Shown: piece after piece, positions 1 through 5,148 of the stretch
Position numbering within the stretch: the first letter of the stretch is position 1
Layout: the number at the start of each line of letters is the position of its first letter
Source of the DNA: Cyanobacteriota bacterium
GTDB taxonomy: Bacteria > Cyanobacteriota > Cyanobacteriia > PCC-6307 > Cyanobiaceae
Direction of reading: 5' to 3'
Length of the DNA: 6,977 nucleotides
Assembly: GCA_947463165.1 (NCBI GenBank)
Contig: CANHSW010000109.1
Coordinates: 1 to 6,977 of the forward strand
Notes under the pieces: generated by a model
What the model was told of the DNA's origin: nothing
The model's database searches: none
Seen by the model: the letters and a program-made list of their open reading frames with translations, nothing else
Program-made: the position numbers and the translations under genes

Positions 1-786
1 CAGGGTTTTCCGGTGAGTAGCAGCGGCAGTCGCACGGCCCTCGGCGATGCCCTCGGTAGCCGTTCCCAGCTGTTTTCTCTGATCGCCCTGGCCCTGGTTT
101 TGTTGGTGTTGCTGTCGTTGCGGCCGCTGCTGGCCCTGTTTCCCAAGGTGGCCCTGGCTGCCGTGGTGATCATGGCGGCTCTGCGGCTGATCGATATCGA
201 TGGATTTATTGGTTTATTGCGATTTCGCTTCAGTGAATTTCGCCTGGCAGTTATTACCTGCATTGGCGTGCTGCTCAGCGATATTTTGATCGGTGTGGCC
301 CTGGCGGTGGCTTTATCAATACTCGATTTACTCTGGCGGATCATCAGGCCCAATGATGCGGTGCTGGGGGAAGTACCCTCCATGGCTGGCTATCACAATG
401 TGATCAGCAAGACGGGTGCGATAACAAGGCCAGGCCTGCTAATTTATCGCTATGATGCACCCCTATGTTTTGCCAATGCCGATCACTTCTACCAGCGGGT
501 GATGGAAGCCATTGATGCAGAATCTGAGCCGGTGCGCTGGCTTTTGATCAATGCAGAAGCAATAATAGACGTAGACATTACCGCCCTCGATATGCTGCTT
601 GAGTTGGAGCATGATTTGCGCCATCTTGAGATTCAGTTTTGCCTGGCTCGGGTCAAAAGCGAGCTGCGCGGCTCCTTGGAGCGCGGTGGCCTGGTGGAGC
701 GGATCGGAGCCGGTCATTTATTCGCCACGATCGGCACTGCCATCGAGGCTTTCCACCGGATAGAAGCGATGGAGCAAGCTAGTTAG
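1..786 (+). CDS. SulP family anion transporter with STAS domain, C-terminal part (5' end outside window)
   Basis: The reading frame is open from the first base, so the gene starts upstream; 261 residues are visible. It opens with QGFPVSSSGSRTAL, the conserved loop of SulP (SLC26-like) inner-membrane anion transporters. Hydrophobic segments follow, at about residues 25-45, 48-65, 80-95 and 97-115. From about residue 137 the chain becomes a soluble STAS domain: a beta strand (GLLIYRYDAPLCFANAD), then LLINAEAIIDVDITALDMLL, which matches the usual 'vvlD...viDstgl..L' core, and a C-terminal helix. Family members carry sulfate, bicarbonate or other anions, and the STAS domain is cytoplasmic and regulatory. 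The substrate cannot be told from this fragment; bicarbonate (BicA type) or sulfate are both possible. The GTG at 13 lies inside the conserved loop and is not the true start. The gene ends with TAG at 784-786 and no clear terminator follows. Confidence 0.93.
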   Translation, partial: QGFPVSSSGSRTALGDALGSRSQLFSLIALALVLLVLLSLRPLLALFPKVALAAVVIMAALRLIDIDGFIGLLRFRFSEFRLAVITCIGVLLSDILIGVALAVALSILDLLWRIIRPNDAVLGEVPSMAGYHNVISKTGAITRPGLLIYRYDAPLCFANADHFYQRVMEAIDAESEPVRWLLINAEAIIDVDITALDMLLELEHDLRHLEIQFCLARVKSELRGSLERGGLVERIGAGHLFATIGTAIEAFHRIEAMEQAS

Positions 787-882
787 AACTAATGAATTTA
801 GTGGGGCGGAAATTTACGCGAGATAAATTAATCGGTGCGGGAAATTGAACAATGCGGCGAGTTTGCTGATAATGATAATTTA

Positions 883-1010
883 GGGCACCTCGAAAAATTA
901 CTTGTCAGCGATAACTCTCATGTGAAGCACGGCAAGACCCATTTGTTTGCAAAGAGTCTTTTTCGGGTCTAGTTGGACTCGGTGAAAAATTCGAATTTTT
1001 CGAGGTGCCC
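883..1010. mobile_element. MITE-like non-autonomous element, 128 bp, 17-bp perfect TIRs, TTA target duplication
   Basis: The left end GGGCACCTCGAAAAATT (883-899) is the exact reverse complement of the right end AATTTTTCGAGGTGCCC (994-1010). Both sides are flanked by TTA (880-882 and 1011-1013), as expected for a 3-bp target duplication. The 94-base interior has no coding capacity. The right end overlaps an 18-bp perfect palindrome (984-1001), GAAAAATTCGAATTTTTC. Size, perfect inverted repeats and absence of a transposase fit a MITE moved in trans. A TNA-type duplication is known for the IS427/IS1031 subgroups of IS5, so that origin is possible, but the parent IS is not in the window. The perfect repeats suggest fairly recent mobility compared with the copy at 1137-1248. 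Confidence 0.8.
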
Positions 1011-1136
1011 TTAAGTATGAAATATATTAATCGGTGCGGCAAATTAACCAATGCGGCAAGTTTGTTAATAGGAGAAATTTGCTTGGGTTGCAAATCTATT
1101 GGAGTGTCAAATCTGCCAGTATGGAAAATTTATCTT

Positions 1137-1248
1137 TGGACGCCTCTAAAAGTGCCAAGGGCCATCGATTCCTTCTCGCGGGAAGCGTTGCAGCAAATGG
1201 CCTGTTCATCGCTCTGGCGAGCGGAATGGATAATCTTTCGAGGTGCCA
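1137..1248. mobile_element. Decayed second copy of the MITE-like element
   Basis: The right end AATCTTTCGAGGTGCCA (1232-1248) matches the right repeat of the 883-1010 element at 15 of 17 positions. About 110 bases upstream, GGACGCCTCTAAAAGT (1138-1153) matches the left repeat at 12 of 16 positions. Spacing is similar to the intact element (112 versus 128 bp), but the interior shows no obvious similarity. TTA follows the right end (1249-1251), while the left flank does not match it. I read it as an older insertion of the same or a related element. The right end is secure; the left end is tentative. Confidence 0.5.
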
Positions 1249-1290
1249 TTATGTGGCAAATTTGTCAGTACGGCGAGTTTGTTAATTAGG

Positions 1291-1563
1291 ATGATTTACC
1301 AGGGTTGTCCCAATGTATCCAGGTGTCACTGGGTGGGCTGCAAAGCTGCTTTTTTTAATCGTGTCTTTGCTATGATTTATTTTCGTAATTTCTCCTGCGA
1401 TTTATTTCGCTGCTTTCGCAGTTTTCGCTGCTTTTTCCGCGTGTATTCCGTTTTTGTTATTTCCCTGGTGTTATTTTTTACTCATTTATTTCCGCCTCAT
1501 TTATTTCCCGCTTCTGCGGTTATGGGCGTGCCGTGATTAACCTGTGGCAATCATGACGCCGTT
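1291..1563. other. Gene-free T-rich leader region upstream of the P450 gene
   Basis: No credible coding sequence is present. From about 1350 to 1520 the + strand is strongly pyrimidine-rich. It carries repeated ATTTATTT words (1375, 1400, 1484, 1499), of which the last two lie in a 15-base tandem pair (1482-1496 and 1497-1511, TCATTTATTTCCSSC-like). There are also repeated TTTCGCTGC/TTTCGCAG words around 1405-1432. TATGAT at about 1371 could be a -10 element for the downstream gene, but no convincing -35 box is seen at the right spacing. The T7 run at 1350-1356 has no strong stem before it, so I do not call a terminator. Confidence 0.5.
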
Positions 1564-1568
1564 GTGAC

Positions 1569-1610
1569 CCTGTCGTTATGCCCCTGTCGTTATGCCCCTG
1601 CCGTTATGAC
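1569..1610 (+). repeat. Three tandem 14-base repeats spanning the P450 start
   Basis: The unit CCTGTCGTTATGCC occurs at 1569-1582 and 1583-1596; a third copy with two or three changes (CCTGCCGTTATGAC) lies at 1597-1610. Each copy contains an ATG. Because 14 is not a multiple of three, the three ATGs (1578, 1592, 1606) are in three different frames, and only the last opens the P450. The first two open tiny ORFs, MPLSLCPCRYD (stop at 1611-1613) and MPLPL (stop TGA at 1607-1609, overlapping the P450 ATG as ATGA). Confidence 0.85.
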
Positions 1611-2991
1611 TGAAATCATCGCCCAGCATCCGCCCCAGCTGCCGCGCCCGCCGCGATCGAGGCTGCCCAAGGCCCTGCAAATGGGCCAGTGGATTTTGGA
1701 TCCGCTGGCCTATTTACGCCGTCAGGGGCGTCGCCATGGCGTTTTGTTTCAGGCGTCGATCTCCCCCCAGATGTACGGGCTGGGGCCGCTGTTCCTGCTC
1801 AGCGAACCCCAGGCCCTGCAGCAGCTGTTCAGCAATGACAGCGGCAAGCTATTCAGCGCTCCCGGAGAGGTGAATGAACTGCTGGCAGCTGTGTTGGGTC
1901 GCCACAACACAATTCTGCTCGGTGGCAACGCCCATCGCCAGCGGCGCCAACTGCTGATGCCCAGCTTCCATGGGGAGCACCTGCAAAGTTATGGCCGCAC
2001 CATCGGCCAGATTTGCCGAGATCAGAGTGACCAATGGCAAAAGGGCGCTGTAATAGATGTTCGCCAAGCGATGCAGTCGATCACCATGCGGGTGATCCTG
2101 CATGTGGTATTTGGCCTGGATCGTAGTGAGCGCTATGACCAATTAATGGCCCTGCTCAGCCAGCGCCTGGCGCTTACGGCTACGCCGCTCACCTCGGCGA
2201 TTTTGTTCTTTCCCTGGTTGCTGCGCGATCTCGGCCCCTGGAGCCCTGGCGCCCGGGTGGCGGCGCTGGCCGAGCGCACCGATGCCCTGCTCTATGCGGA
2301 AATTGCCGCCAGGCGGGCGGAGCGTAATTCAGACCGCCGGGATGTGCTCTCGCTGCTGCTGCAGGCCAGCGATGTCGAGGGCCAGGCCCTCAGCGATCTC
2401 GACCTGCGCGATGAGCTGATGACCCTGCTGGTGGCCGGCCATGAGACCACCGCCACCGCCCTCACCACCGCTCTTTATTGGCTACACCGCCTACCGGAGG
2501 TGGGCGAGCGCCTGGGGCGCGAATTGGTGGCGCTGCCAGCGGATGCCGACCCCGCTGTCCTGCTCAGCCTGCCCTACCTGGGGGCCGTGGTGCAGGAGGC
2601 GCTGCGCCTGCATCCGGTGGCCATGCTCACCTTCCCGCGGCGGGTGGAAGTGCCAGTGGAGTTAGCAGGGCATTGTTTGCACAGGGGTGATTTGGTGATG
2701 GGTAACATCTATTCGCTACATCATAGCGAAGATCTCTATCCAAATCCCAGCGAGTTTCGGCCCGAACGCTTTTTGGAGCGTCAATATTCCCCCTATGAAT
2801 ACATGCCATTTGGTGCTGGTGTGCGCCGCTGCATAGGGGTGGCTCTCGCCCAGATGGAGCTCAAAATCGTGCTCGGCACCCTGCTGCGAGAGCATCGCTT
2901 CCGGCTCTGCAATCGGCTGCCCGTGCGGCCAGCCCGGCGCGGCGTCACCCTCGGCCACGGCAGCAGCGTGCGACTGGAGCTGCTGGATTGA
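1606..2991 (+). CDS. Cytochrome P450, CYP110-like
   Basis: This encodes a 461-residue heme-thiolate monooxygenase, the usual length for soluble bacterial P450s. Visible landmarks, numbered from the ATG at 1606: a C-helix region HRQRRQLLMPSFH (about 110-122), the I-helix oxygen-activation motif AGHETT (277-282), the K-helix ExxR in EALRLHP (331-334), PERF (386-389) and the heme loop FGAGVRRCIG (402-411) with Cys409 as the iron ligand. The N-terminal QWILDPLAYL, NDSGKLFSAPGE, SPYEYMPFG and the C-terminal RPARRGVTL resemble the cyanobacterial CYP110 family, whose tested members oxidise fatty acids, alkanes or terpenes; the substrate here is unknown. No signal peptide or membrane anchor is evident, so it should be cytosolic and needs ferredoxin-type partners encoded elsewhere. 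A GTG at 1564 would add 14 residues read from the tandem repeat, so I prefer the ATG. No Shine-Dalgarno sequence is visible for either start. Confidence 0.95.
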   Translation: MTEIIAQHPPQLPRPPRSRLPKALQMGQWILDPLAYLRRQGRRHGVLFQASISPQMYGLGPLFLLSEPQALQQLFSNDSGKLFSAPGEVNELLAAVLGRHNTILLGGNAHRQRRQLLMPSFHGEHLQSYGRTIGQICRDQSDQWQKGAVIDVRQAMQSITMRVILHVVFGLDRSERYDQLMALLSQRLALTATPLTSAILFFPWLLRDLGPWSPGARVAALAERTDALLYAEIAARRAERNSDRRDVLSLLLQASDVEGQALSDLDLRDELMTLLVAGHETTATALTTALYWLHRLPEVGERLGRELVALPADADPAVLLSLPYLGAVVQEALRLHPVAMLTFPRRVEVPVELAGHCLHRGDLVMGNIYSLHHSEDLYPNPSEFRPERFLERQYSPYEYMPFGAGVRRCIGVALAQMELKIVLGTLLREHRFRLCNRLPVRPARRGVTLGHGSSVRLELLD

Positions 2992-2995
2992 CACC

Positions 2996-3054
2996 GTTGA
3001 TCAGCACTGTTGATTTAGCGGTTGATCTAGTGGCTGATCCAGCGGCTGTCAGCG
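2996..3054. repeat. Degenerate 12-base tandem repeats between convergent stop codons
   Basis: The 57-base gap between the P450 stop and the methyltransferase stop is made almost wholly of a repeated unit: GTTGATCAGCACT (2996-3008), GTTGATTTAGCG (3009-3020), GTTGATCTAGTG (3021-3032), GCTGATCCAGCG (3033-3044) and a shortened GCTGTCAGCG (3045-3054). The last unit runs over the methyltransferase stop codon and into its final codon. The location would suit a bidirectional terminator, but there is no T run on either strand and no dominant hairpin. Confidence 0.7.
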
Positions 3055-4200
3055 AATTTGATAGTGCAGCCAGCGGCAGTCGATGCCGCCATTGCTCACC
3101 GGGATGCGGCGTGTGGCCTTCATGCGCAGGGCGCCGGTGAGGGCTGGGTTGCCGCTCAGCAACCACAGCTGCCAGCCGCCGCAGCGCTGTTTCAGCATCG
3201 CCCCCAGGTCTGCGTAGAGAGCCTCCAGGTCTTCCCCTTTACCCAAGCGCTCCCCGTAGGGGGGGTTGCACACCAATACGCCAGGGCCTGGTGGTGGCTG
3301 GAAGTCGCGGCAGTCGCCGGCCTGCAGCTGGATTGCAGCCGCCACCCCCGCCTGCTCCAGGTTGACCCGGGCCTGGGCCAGCACCTCGGCGTTCTGCTCC
3401 AGCCCCACCACGGCGGCCAAGGGGCGGCCGTCGGCCAGGTTGCTGCTGCGGGCCAGGCAGCGGGCGGCGGCCTGCTCCTGGTTCCAGAGTTCGAGATCGA
3501 AATCAGGCCAGCCCTGCAGCGAAAACTGCCGCTCCAGCCCCGGCGCCCGCCCCAAGGCCATGCGCACCGCCTCAATCAGCAGGGTGCCGCTGCCGCAGAG
3601 GGGATCGGCCAGCGGCACCGAGCCATCCCAGCCGCTGAGGGCGATCAGGCCCGCTGCGAGGTTTTCCTTCAAGGGGGCCAGGCCCATCGCCGCCCGGTAG
3701 CCGCGGCGGTGCAGGCTGCTGCCGCTGCCATCGAGGCTGAGGCTGGCCAGGCCGCCGCCCAAATGCAGGTGCAGGCTGCGATCGGGTTGGTCCAGGTCGA
3801 TGTAAGAGCGCTGGCCCAGCTGCTGACGCTGCCAGTCCACCAGGGCATTTTTCACCTGCAGGGCGCTGTAGTGGCCATGGTTTAGTCCTGGGGCGATGCC
3901 GCTGGCATCGACGCGAAAACTCAGCTCCGGCGGCAGCCAGCGCGACCAGTCGACGGCCCTTTGTACGCCCGCATAGAGCTCCTCCTTGCTGCGGCAGGGG
4001 AAGCTGGCCAGCTCCCGCAGCAGTCGAAACGGCAGCCGGGCCTGCAGGTGCAGCCGATAGAAGCAGGCCAGGTTGGCTTCAAAGCGCACGGCCCGCAACA
4101 GGGGCTGCACGGATCTCGCCCCCAGGCCCTCTAGTTCGGCGGCGGCCGGGGCCTCCAAGCCAGGGGGCACTACGGCTATGGCGCTGAATGGGGCGGACAT
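3049..4200 (-). CDS. THUMP-domain class I SAM-dependent RNA methyltransferase, RlmL-like
   Basis: The 383-residue product belongs to the UPF0020/RlmL family, which methylates guanine N2 in RNA (RlmL acts on G2445 of 23S rRNA). Residues about 45-155 have the place and look of a THUMP RNA-binding domain, followed by the family signature LHRRGYR (163-169). The Rossmann methyltransferase domain shows motif I DPLCGSGTLLIE (199-210), an acidic ribose-binding strand VVGLEQN (264-270), GDCRDF (295-300) and the catalytic motif IV NPPYGERL (312-319). E. coli RlmL is fused to RlmK (about 700 residues); this protein is the stand-alone half. I chose ATG 4198-4200, giving MSAPFSAIAVVPPG, because family proteins begin this way. 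The open frame continues upstream to 4323, but those 41 residues are proline/glycine-rich and would overlap the tmRNA acceptor piece. No good Shine-Dalgarno is seen. The target (23S rRNA versus tRNA) is inferred from the family. It converges on the P450 gene. Confidence 0.93.
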   Translation of the reverse strand: MSAPFSAIAVVPPGLEAPAAAELEGLGARSVQPLLRAVRFEANLACFYRLHLQARLPFRLLRELASFPCRSKEELYAGVQRAVDWSRWLPPELSFRVDASGIAPGLNHGHYSALQVKNALVDWQRQQLGQRSYIDLDQPDRSLHLHLGGGLASLSLDGSGSSLHRRGYRAAMGLAPLKENLAAGLIALSGWDGSVPLADPLCGSGTLLIEAVRMALGRAPGLERQFSLQGWPDFDLELWNQEQAAARCLARSSNLADGRPLAAVVGLEQNAEVLAQARVNLEQAGVAAAIQLQAGDCRDFQPPPGPGVLVCNPPYGERLGKGEDLEALYADLGAMLKQRCGGWQLWLLSGNPALTGALRMKATRRIPVSNGGIDCRWLHYQIR

Positions 4201-4281
4201 CGGCGGCAACCTGCTGGTGTCAGTCAACCCCGCCGCCGTTTGGTGGGGAATACCCACCCCCCCAAGGGCGCCAGGAGCTGT

Positions 4282-4311
4282 CAATATGAATGGGTTCGGT
4301 TTCGGCCGAAC
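4282..4311 (+). promoter_or_regulatory. ssrA: Possible ssrA promoter -10 and leader hairpin
   Basis: CAATAT/TATGAAT at 4282-4291 is the only AT-rich -10-like sequence in the GC-rich gap between the methyltransferase start and the tmRNA acceptor piece. Just after it, GTTCGG (4294-4299) and CCGAAC (4306-4311) form a 6-bp stem with a 6-base loop. The hairpin lies at the 5' edge of the precursor and may belong to the leader removed during maturation or to the start of the acceptor piece. No clear -35 box is visible, so the promoter call is weak. Confidence 0.3.
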
Positions 4312-4363
4312 TAGGTGATCCACACCGGTGCTTCGGACAGCGGTTCGATTCCGCTCAGCTCCA
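4312..4363 (+). ncRNA. ssrA: tmRNA acceptor piece (3' half of the tRNA-like domain) of a permuted two-piece ssrA; 5' end approximate
   Basis: This segment carries the 3' half of the tRNA-like domain: CTTCGGAC (4331-4338, cf. TTCGGAC in E. coli tmRNA), a T arm with stem AGCGG/CCGCT and loop TTCGATT (4339-4355), and the acceptor strand CAGCTCC plus discriminator A (4356-4363). CAGCTCC pairs with GGGGCTG at 4398-4404, with one G-U pair. CCA is not encoded (TTG follows), so it must be added after transcription. This piece lies upstream of the 5' half, the circularly permuted order known from alpha-cyanobacteria, alpha-proteobacteria and some beta-proteobacteria. A possible P2 helix joins CACC (4323-4326) and CTTCG (4331-4335) to GGTG (4431-4434) and TGAGG (4424-4428) of the coding piece. 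The mature 5' end cannot be fixed from sequence. Confidence 0.88.
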
Positions 4364-4397
4364 TTGAACCCCTACCCGCTTCCTGCGGGGCATTTCC

Positions 4398-4570
4398 GGG
4401 GCTGCAATGGTTTCGACGGGGTATGAGGAGGGTGACTGAAGCCTGCTCGGTAAGAGCAAACACGTAACAGCGAATAACATCGTTCGTTTCTCCCGTCAAG
4501 CCGCCCCCGTGGCCGCCTGACCCTTTTAAGGGAGATGGGGTGAGGTCAGCCTTATCACCCAAATGACCCA
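4398..4570 (+). ncRNA. ssrA: tmRNA coding piece (5' half of the tRNA-like domain plus mRNA-like tag region); 3' end approximate
   Basis: It begins with GGGGCTGCAATGGTTTCGAC (4398-4417), the hallmark 5' end of tmRNA: acceptor strand plus the D-arm-like loop. The pre-tag region holds a GCTC/GAGC stem (about 4445-4456), probably part of PK1. The tag frame runs 4470-4520. Downstream are CCCT/AGGG (4521-4532) and a clear H-type pseudoknot: GGGTGA (4538-4543) pairs with TCACCC (4555-4560), while the loop GGTCA (4544-4548) pairs with TGACC (4564-4568). Together with the acceptor piece and SmpB this rescues ribosomes stalled on broken mRNAs and marks the products for proteolysis. The 34-base spacer 4364-4397 should be removed from the precursor by tRNA-type processing. 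The mature 3' end is a guess placed after the pseudoknot. Confidence 0.93.
4470..4520 (+). other. ssrA: tmRNA proteolysis tag reading frame, ANNIVRFSRQAAPVAA
   Basis: The resume codon is GCG at 4470-4472 and the frame reads ANNIVRFSRQAAPVAA, ending with TGA at 4518-4520. The hydrophobic PVAA end is what ClpXP-type proteases recognise. The sequence agrees with known tags of Synechococcus/Prochlorococcus (such as ANKIVSFSRQTAPVAA), and differs from the shorter ANNIVKFARK...VAA-like tags of many other cyanobacteria. It has no start codon of its own: translation enters by trans-translation from the alanine on the tRNA-like domain. Confidence 0.93.
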
Positions 4571-4572
4571 TG

Positions 4573-4599
4573 GGGGCCTGGAAGGGCCCCTTTAATTTT
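4573..4599 (+). terminator. Intrinsic terminator-like hairpin after the tmRNA coding piece
   Basis: GGGGCC (4573-4578) pairs with GGCCCC (4585-4590) around the loop TGGAAG and is followed by TTTAATTTT (4591-4599). The stem is short but entirely G-C, and the T-rich tail begins directly after it. It follows the downstream tmRNA pseudoknot by four bases, so it probably ends the ssrA precursor. Confidence 0.65.
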
Positions 4600-4658
4600 G
4601 TTGGGAAAGGGGGTTTTGGGGTTTGATCCAACCCTGAATCCGCATGCTTGATCGTCTG

Positions 4659-4711
4659 CATGACCACCCCTGAGGTCTCCACACCTAGGTCGTTCGATCG
4701 GTGTGGTCATG
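4659..4711. repeat. Nested inverted repeats sharing one arm
   Basis: CATGACCAC (4659-4667) is the exact reverse complement of GTGGTCATG (4703-4711). Inside it, CCACACC (4679-4685) is the reverse complement of GGTGTGG (4700-4706), which overlaps the first right arm by four bases. The two stems therefore compete for GTGG: either a 9-bp outer stem with a 35-base loop or a 7-bp inner stem with a 14-base loop. No T run follows, so a plain terminator is unlikely. Function unknown. Confidence 0.6.
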
Positions 4712-5052
4712 GCTGAGCCCTCTGAGGATCGGTCAGACAGGGCGAACAACTTTGTTGGTAGTGGGGGTGCCTTGCTGGCTCCGATGGGTGAGAAAAAGCT
4801 GAGCTTCTGCTTCACAGCCCACGGCGCTAGCTGGCGCCGCCCCCTCGCCTCGCTGAGATGGGGTGAGCCCTGTTCTGACGACAAGCCTTGTCCTGACTAG
4901 GTTTTGGGCCTGCCCCTGGCTTGGACGGGGTTTTCGTGGCACCTAACCGGCGTCTGAAAACTTACAAACAGATGTGGTTGCACCCTCTGAAACGAGTTAG
5001 ACGTTGTATGGTTTGAGCACCTTCCCCAAGGCTTAGAAACCCGTGGGGTAAT

Positions 5053-5081
5053 GGGTTTTGCCAGCATTTTGCTGTAAACCC
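5053..5081. repeat. Two-part hairpin with competing upstream arm
   Basis: GGGTTT (5053-5058) pairs with AAACCC (5076-5081), and inside it CAGC (5062-5065) pairs with GCTG (5071-5074) around ATTTT. An upstream AAACCC (5037-5042) can pair with the same GGGTTT, giving two mutually exclusive folds. There is no T tract directly after it. Confidence 0.5.
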
Positions 5082-5099
5082 CCTTCAAATGGCAGCATT

Positions 5100-5120
5100 G
5101 AGAAGCTCAGCTTTTCTTTT
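5100..5120 (+). terminator. Terminator-like hairpin upstream of the small ORF and GNAT gene
   Basis: GAGAAGC (5100-5106) pairs with GCTTTTC (5110-5116) through seven positions including one G-U, with loop TCA, followed by TTTT (5117-5120). The stem is weak and the loop small. If functional it would insulate the following gene pair from upstream transcription. Confidence 0.35.
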
Positions 5121-5132
5121 GTAGCTGCCTCT

Positions 5133-5138
5133 TACAAT
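5133..5138 (+). promoter_or_regulatory. Possible -10 element for the antitoxin-toxin-like pair
   Basis: TACAAT at 5133-5138 is a near-consensus -10 hexamer. Transcription would then start near 5145, only a few bases before the ATG at 5149, giving an almost leaderless mRNA. No good -35 hexamer is seen at 16-18 bases upstream. Confidence 0.3.
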
Positions 5139-5148
5139 GAGATTTGCT

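Larger units (their letters stand above)
798..1290 (+). repeat. Cluster of degenerate repeats with core TGCGGCAARTTTGTTAAT
   Basis: A short motif recurs here in diverged copies: near 798-820, 834-851, 852-875, 1034-1050, 1051-1068, 1104-1137, 1251-1268 and 1269-1288. The best pairs are about 827-875 against 1026-1070, both containing ATTAATCGGTGCGG followed by AAATT and AATGCGGC, and 1104-1137 against 1253-1288 (AAATYTGYCAGTAYGG, then an AT-rich tail). The MITE-like elements sit between copies, giving repeat - element - repeat - repeat - element - repeat. In one frame two copies read INRCGKLNNAASLLI and INRCGKLTNAASLLI, and a third reads LCGKFVSTASLLI, so this may be duplicated remains of a small coding sequence or only a DNA repeat. 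I do not recognise the family. Confidence 0.6.
4600..5136. other. Gene-poor region between ssrA and the toxin-antitoxin-like pair
   Basis: I see no credible coding sequence here on either strand: the open frames are short, biased in composition and lack recognisable motifs. The region does hold several inverted repeats, described separately (4659-4711, 5053-5081, 5100-5120), plus AAACCC at 5037-5042, which can also pair with GGGTTT at 5053-5058. No second copy of the tmRNA end that would mark an attachment site was seen. Confidence 0.5.

Noticed and set aside
798..1290. CRISPR array
   Set aside because: Copies are diverged, unevenly spaced and separated by inverted-repeat elements; there are no identical repeats with uniform unique spacers and no cas genes.
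1005..1536. Three overlapping + strand frames (1005-1289, 1034-1285, 1243-1536) as genes
   Set aside because: They translate the repeat cluster and MITE ends in several frames; there is no ribosome binding site and the sequence repeats at DNA level.
1564..1605. GTG at 1564 as the P450 start
   Set aside because: The added 14 residues come from the 14-base tandem repeat; family members start nearer the ATG at 1606. It is not excluded without N-terminal data.
3058..3885. Long open frame on the + strand opposite the methyltransferase
   Set aside because: It is the antisense shadow of a GC-rich gene: glutamine/alanine-rich low-complexity translation with no motifs, whereas the minus strand has clear methyltransferase motifs.
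4201..4323. N-terminal extension of the methyltransferase to an ATG at 4323
   Set aside because: The extra 41 residues have no family counterpart and would overlap the tmRNA acceptor piece; MSAPFSAIAVVPPG is the typical start.
4398..4600. Conventional one-piece tmRNA running rightward from 4398
   Set aside because: No T arm or acceptor 3' strand is found downstream; the matching 3' half lies upstream at 4339-4363.
4311..4682. Minus-strand open frame of 123 codons across the tmRNA
   Set aside because: It runs antisense through structured RNA and its terminator, and its translation shows no protein-like features.
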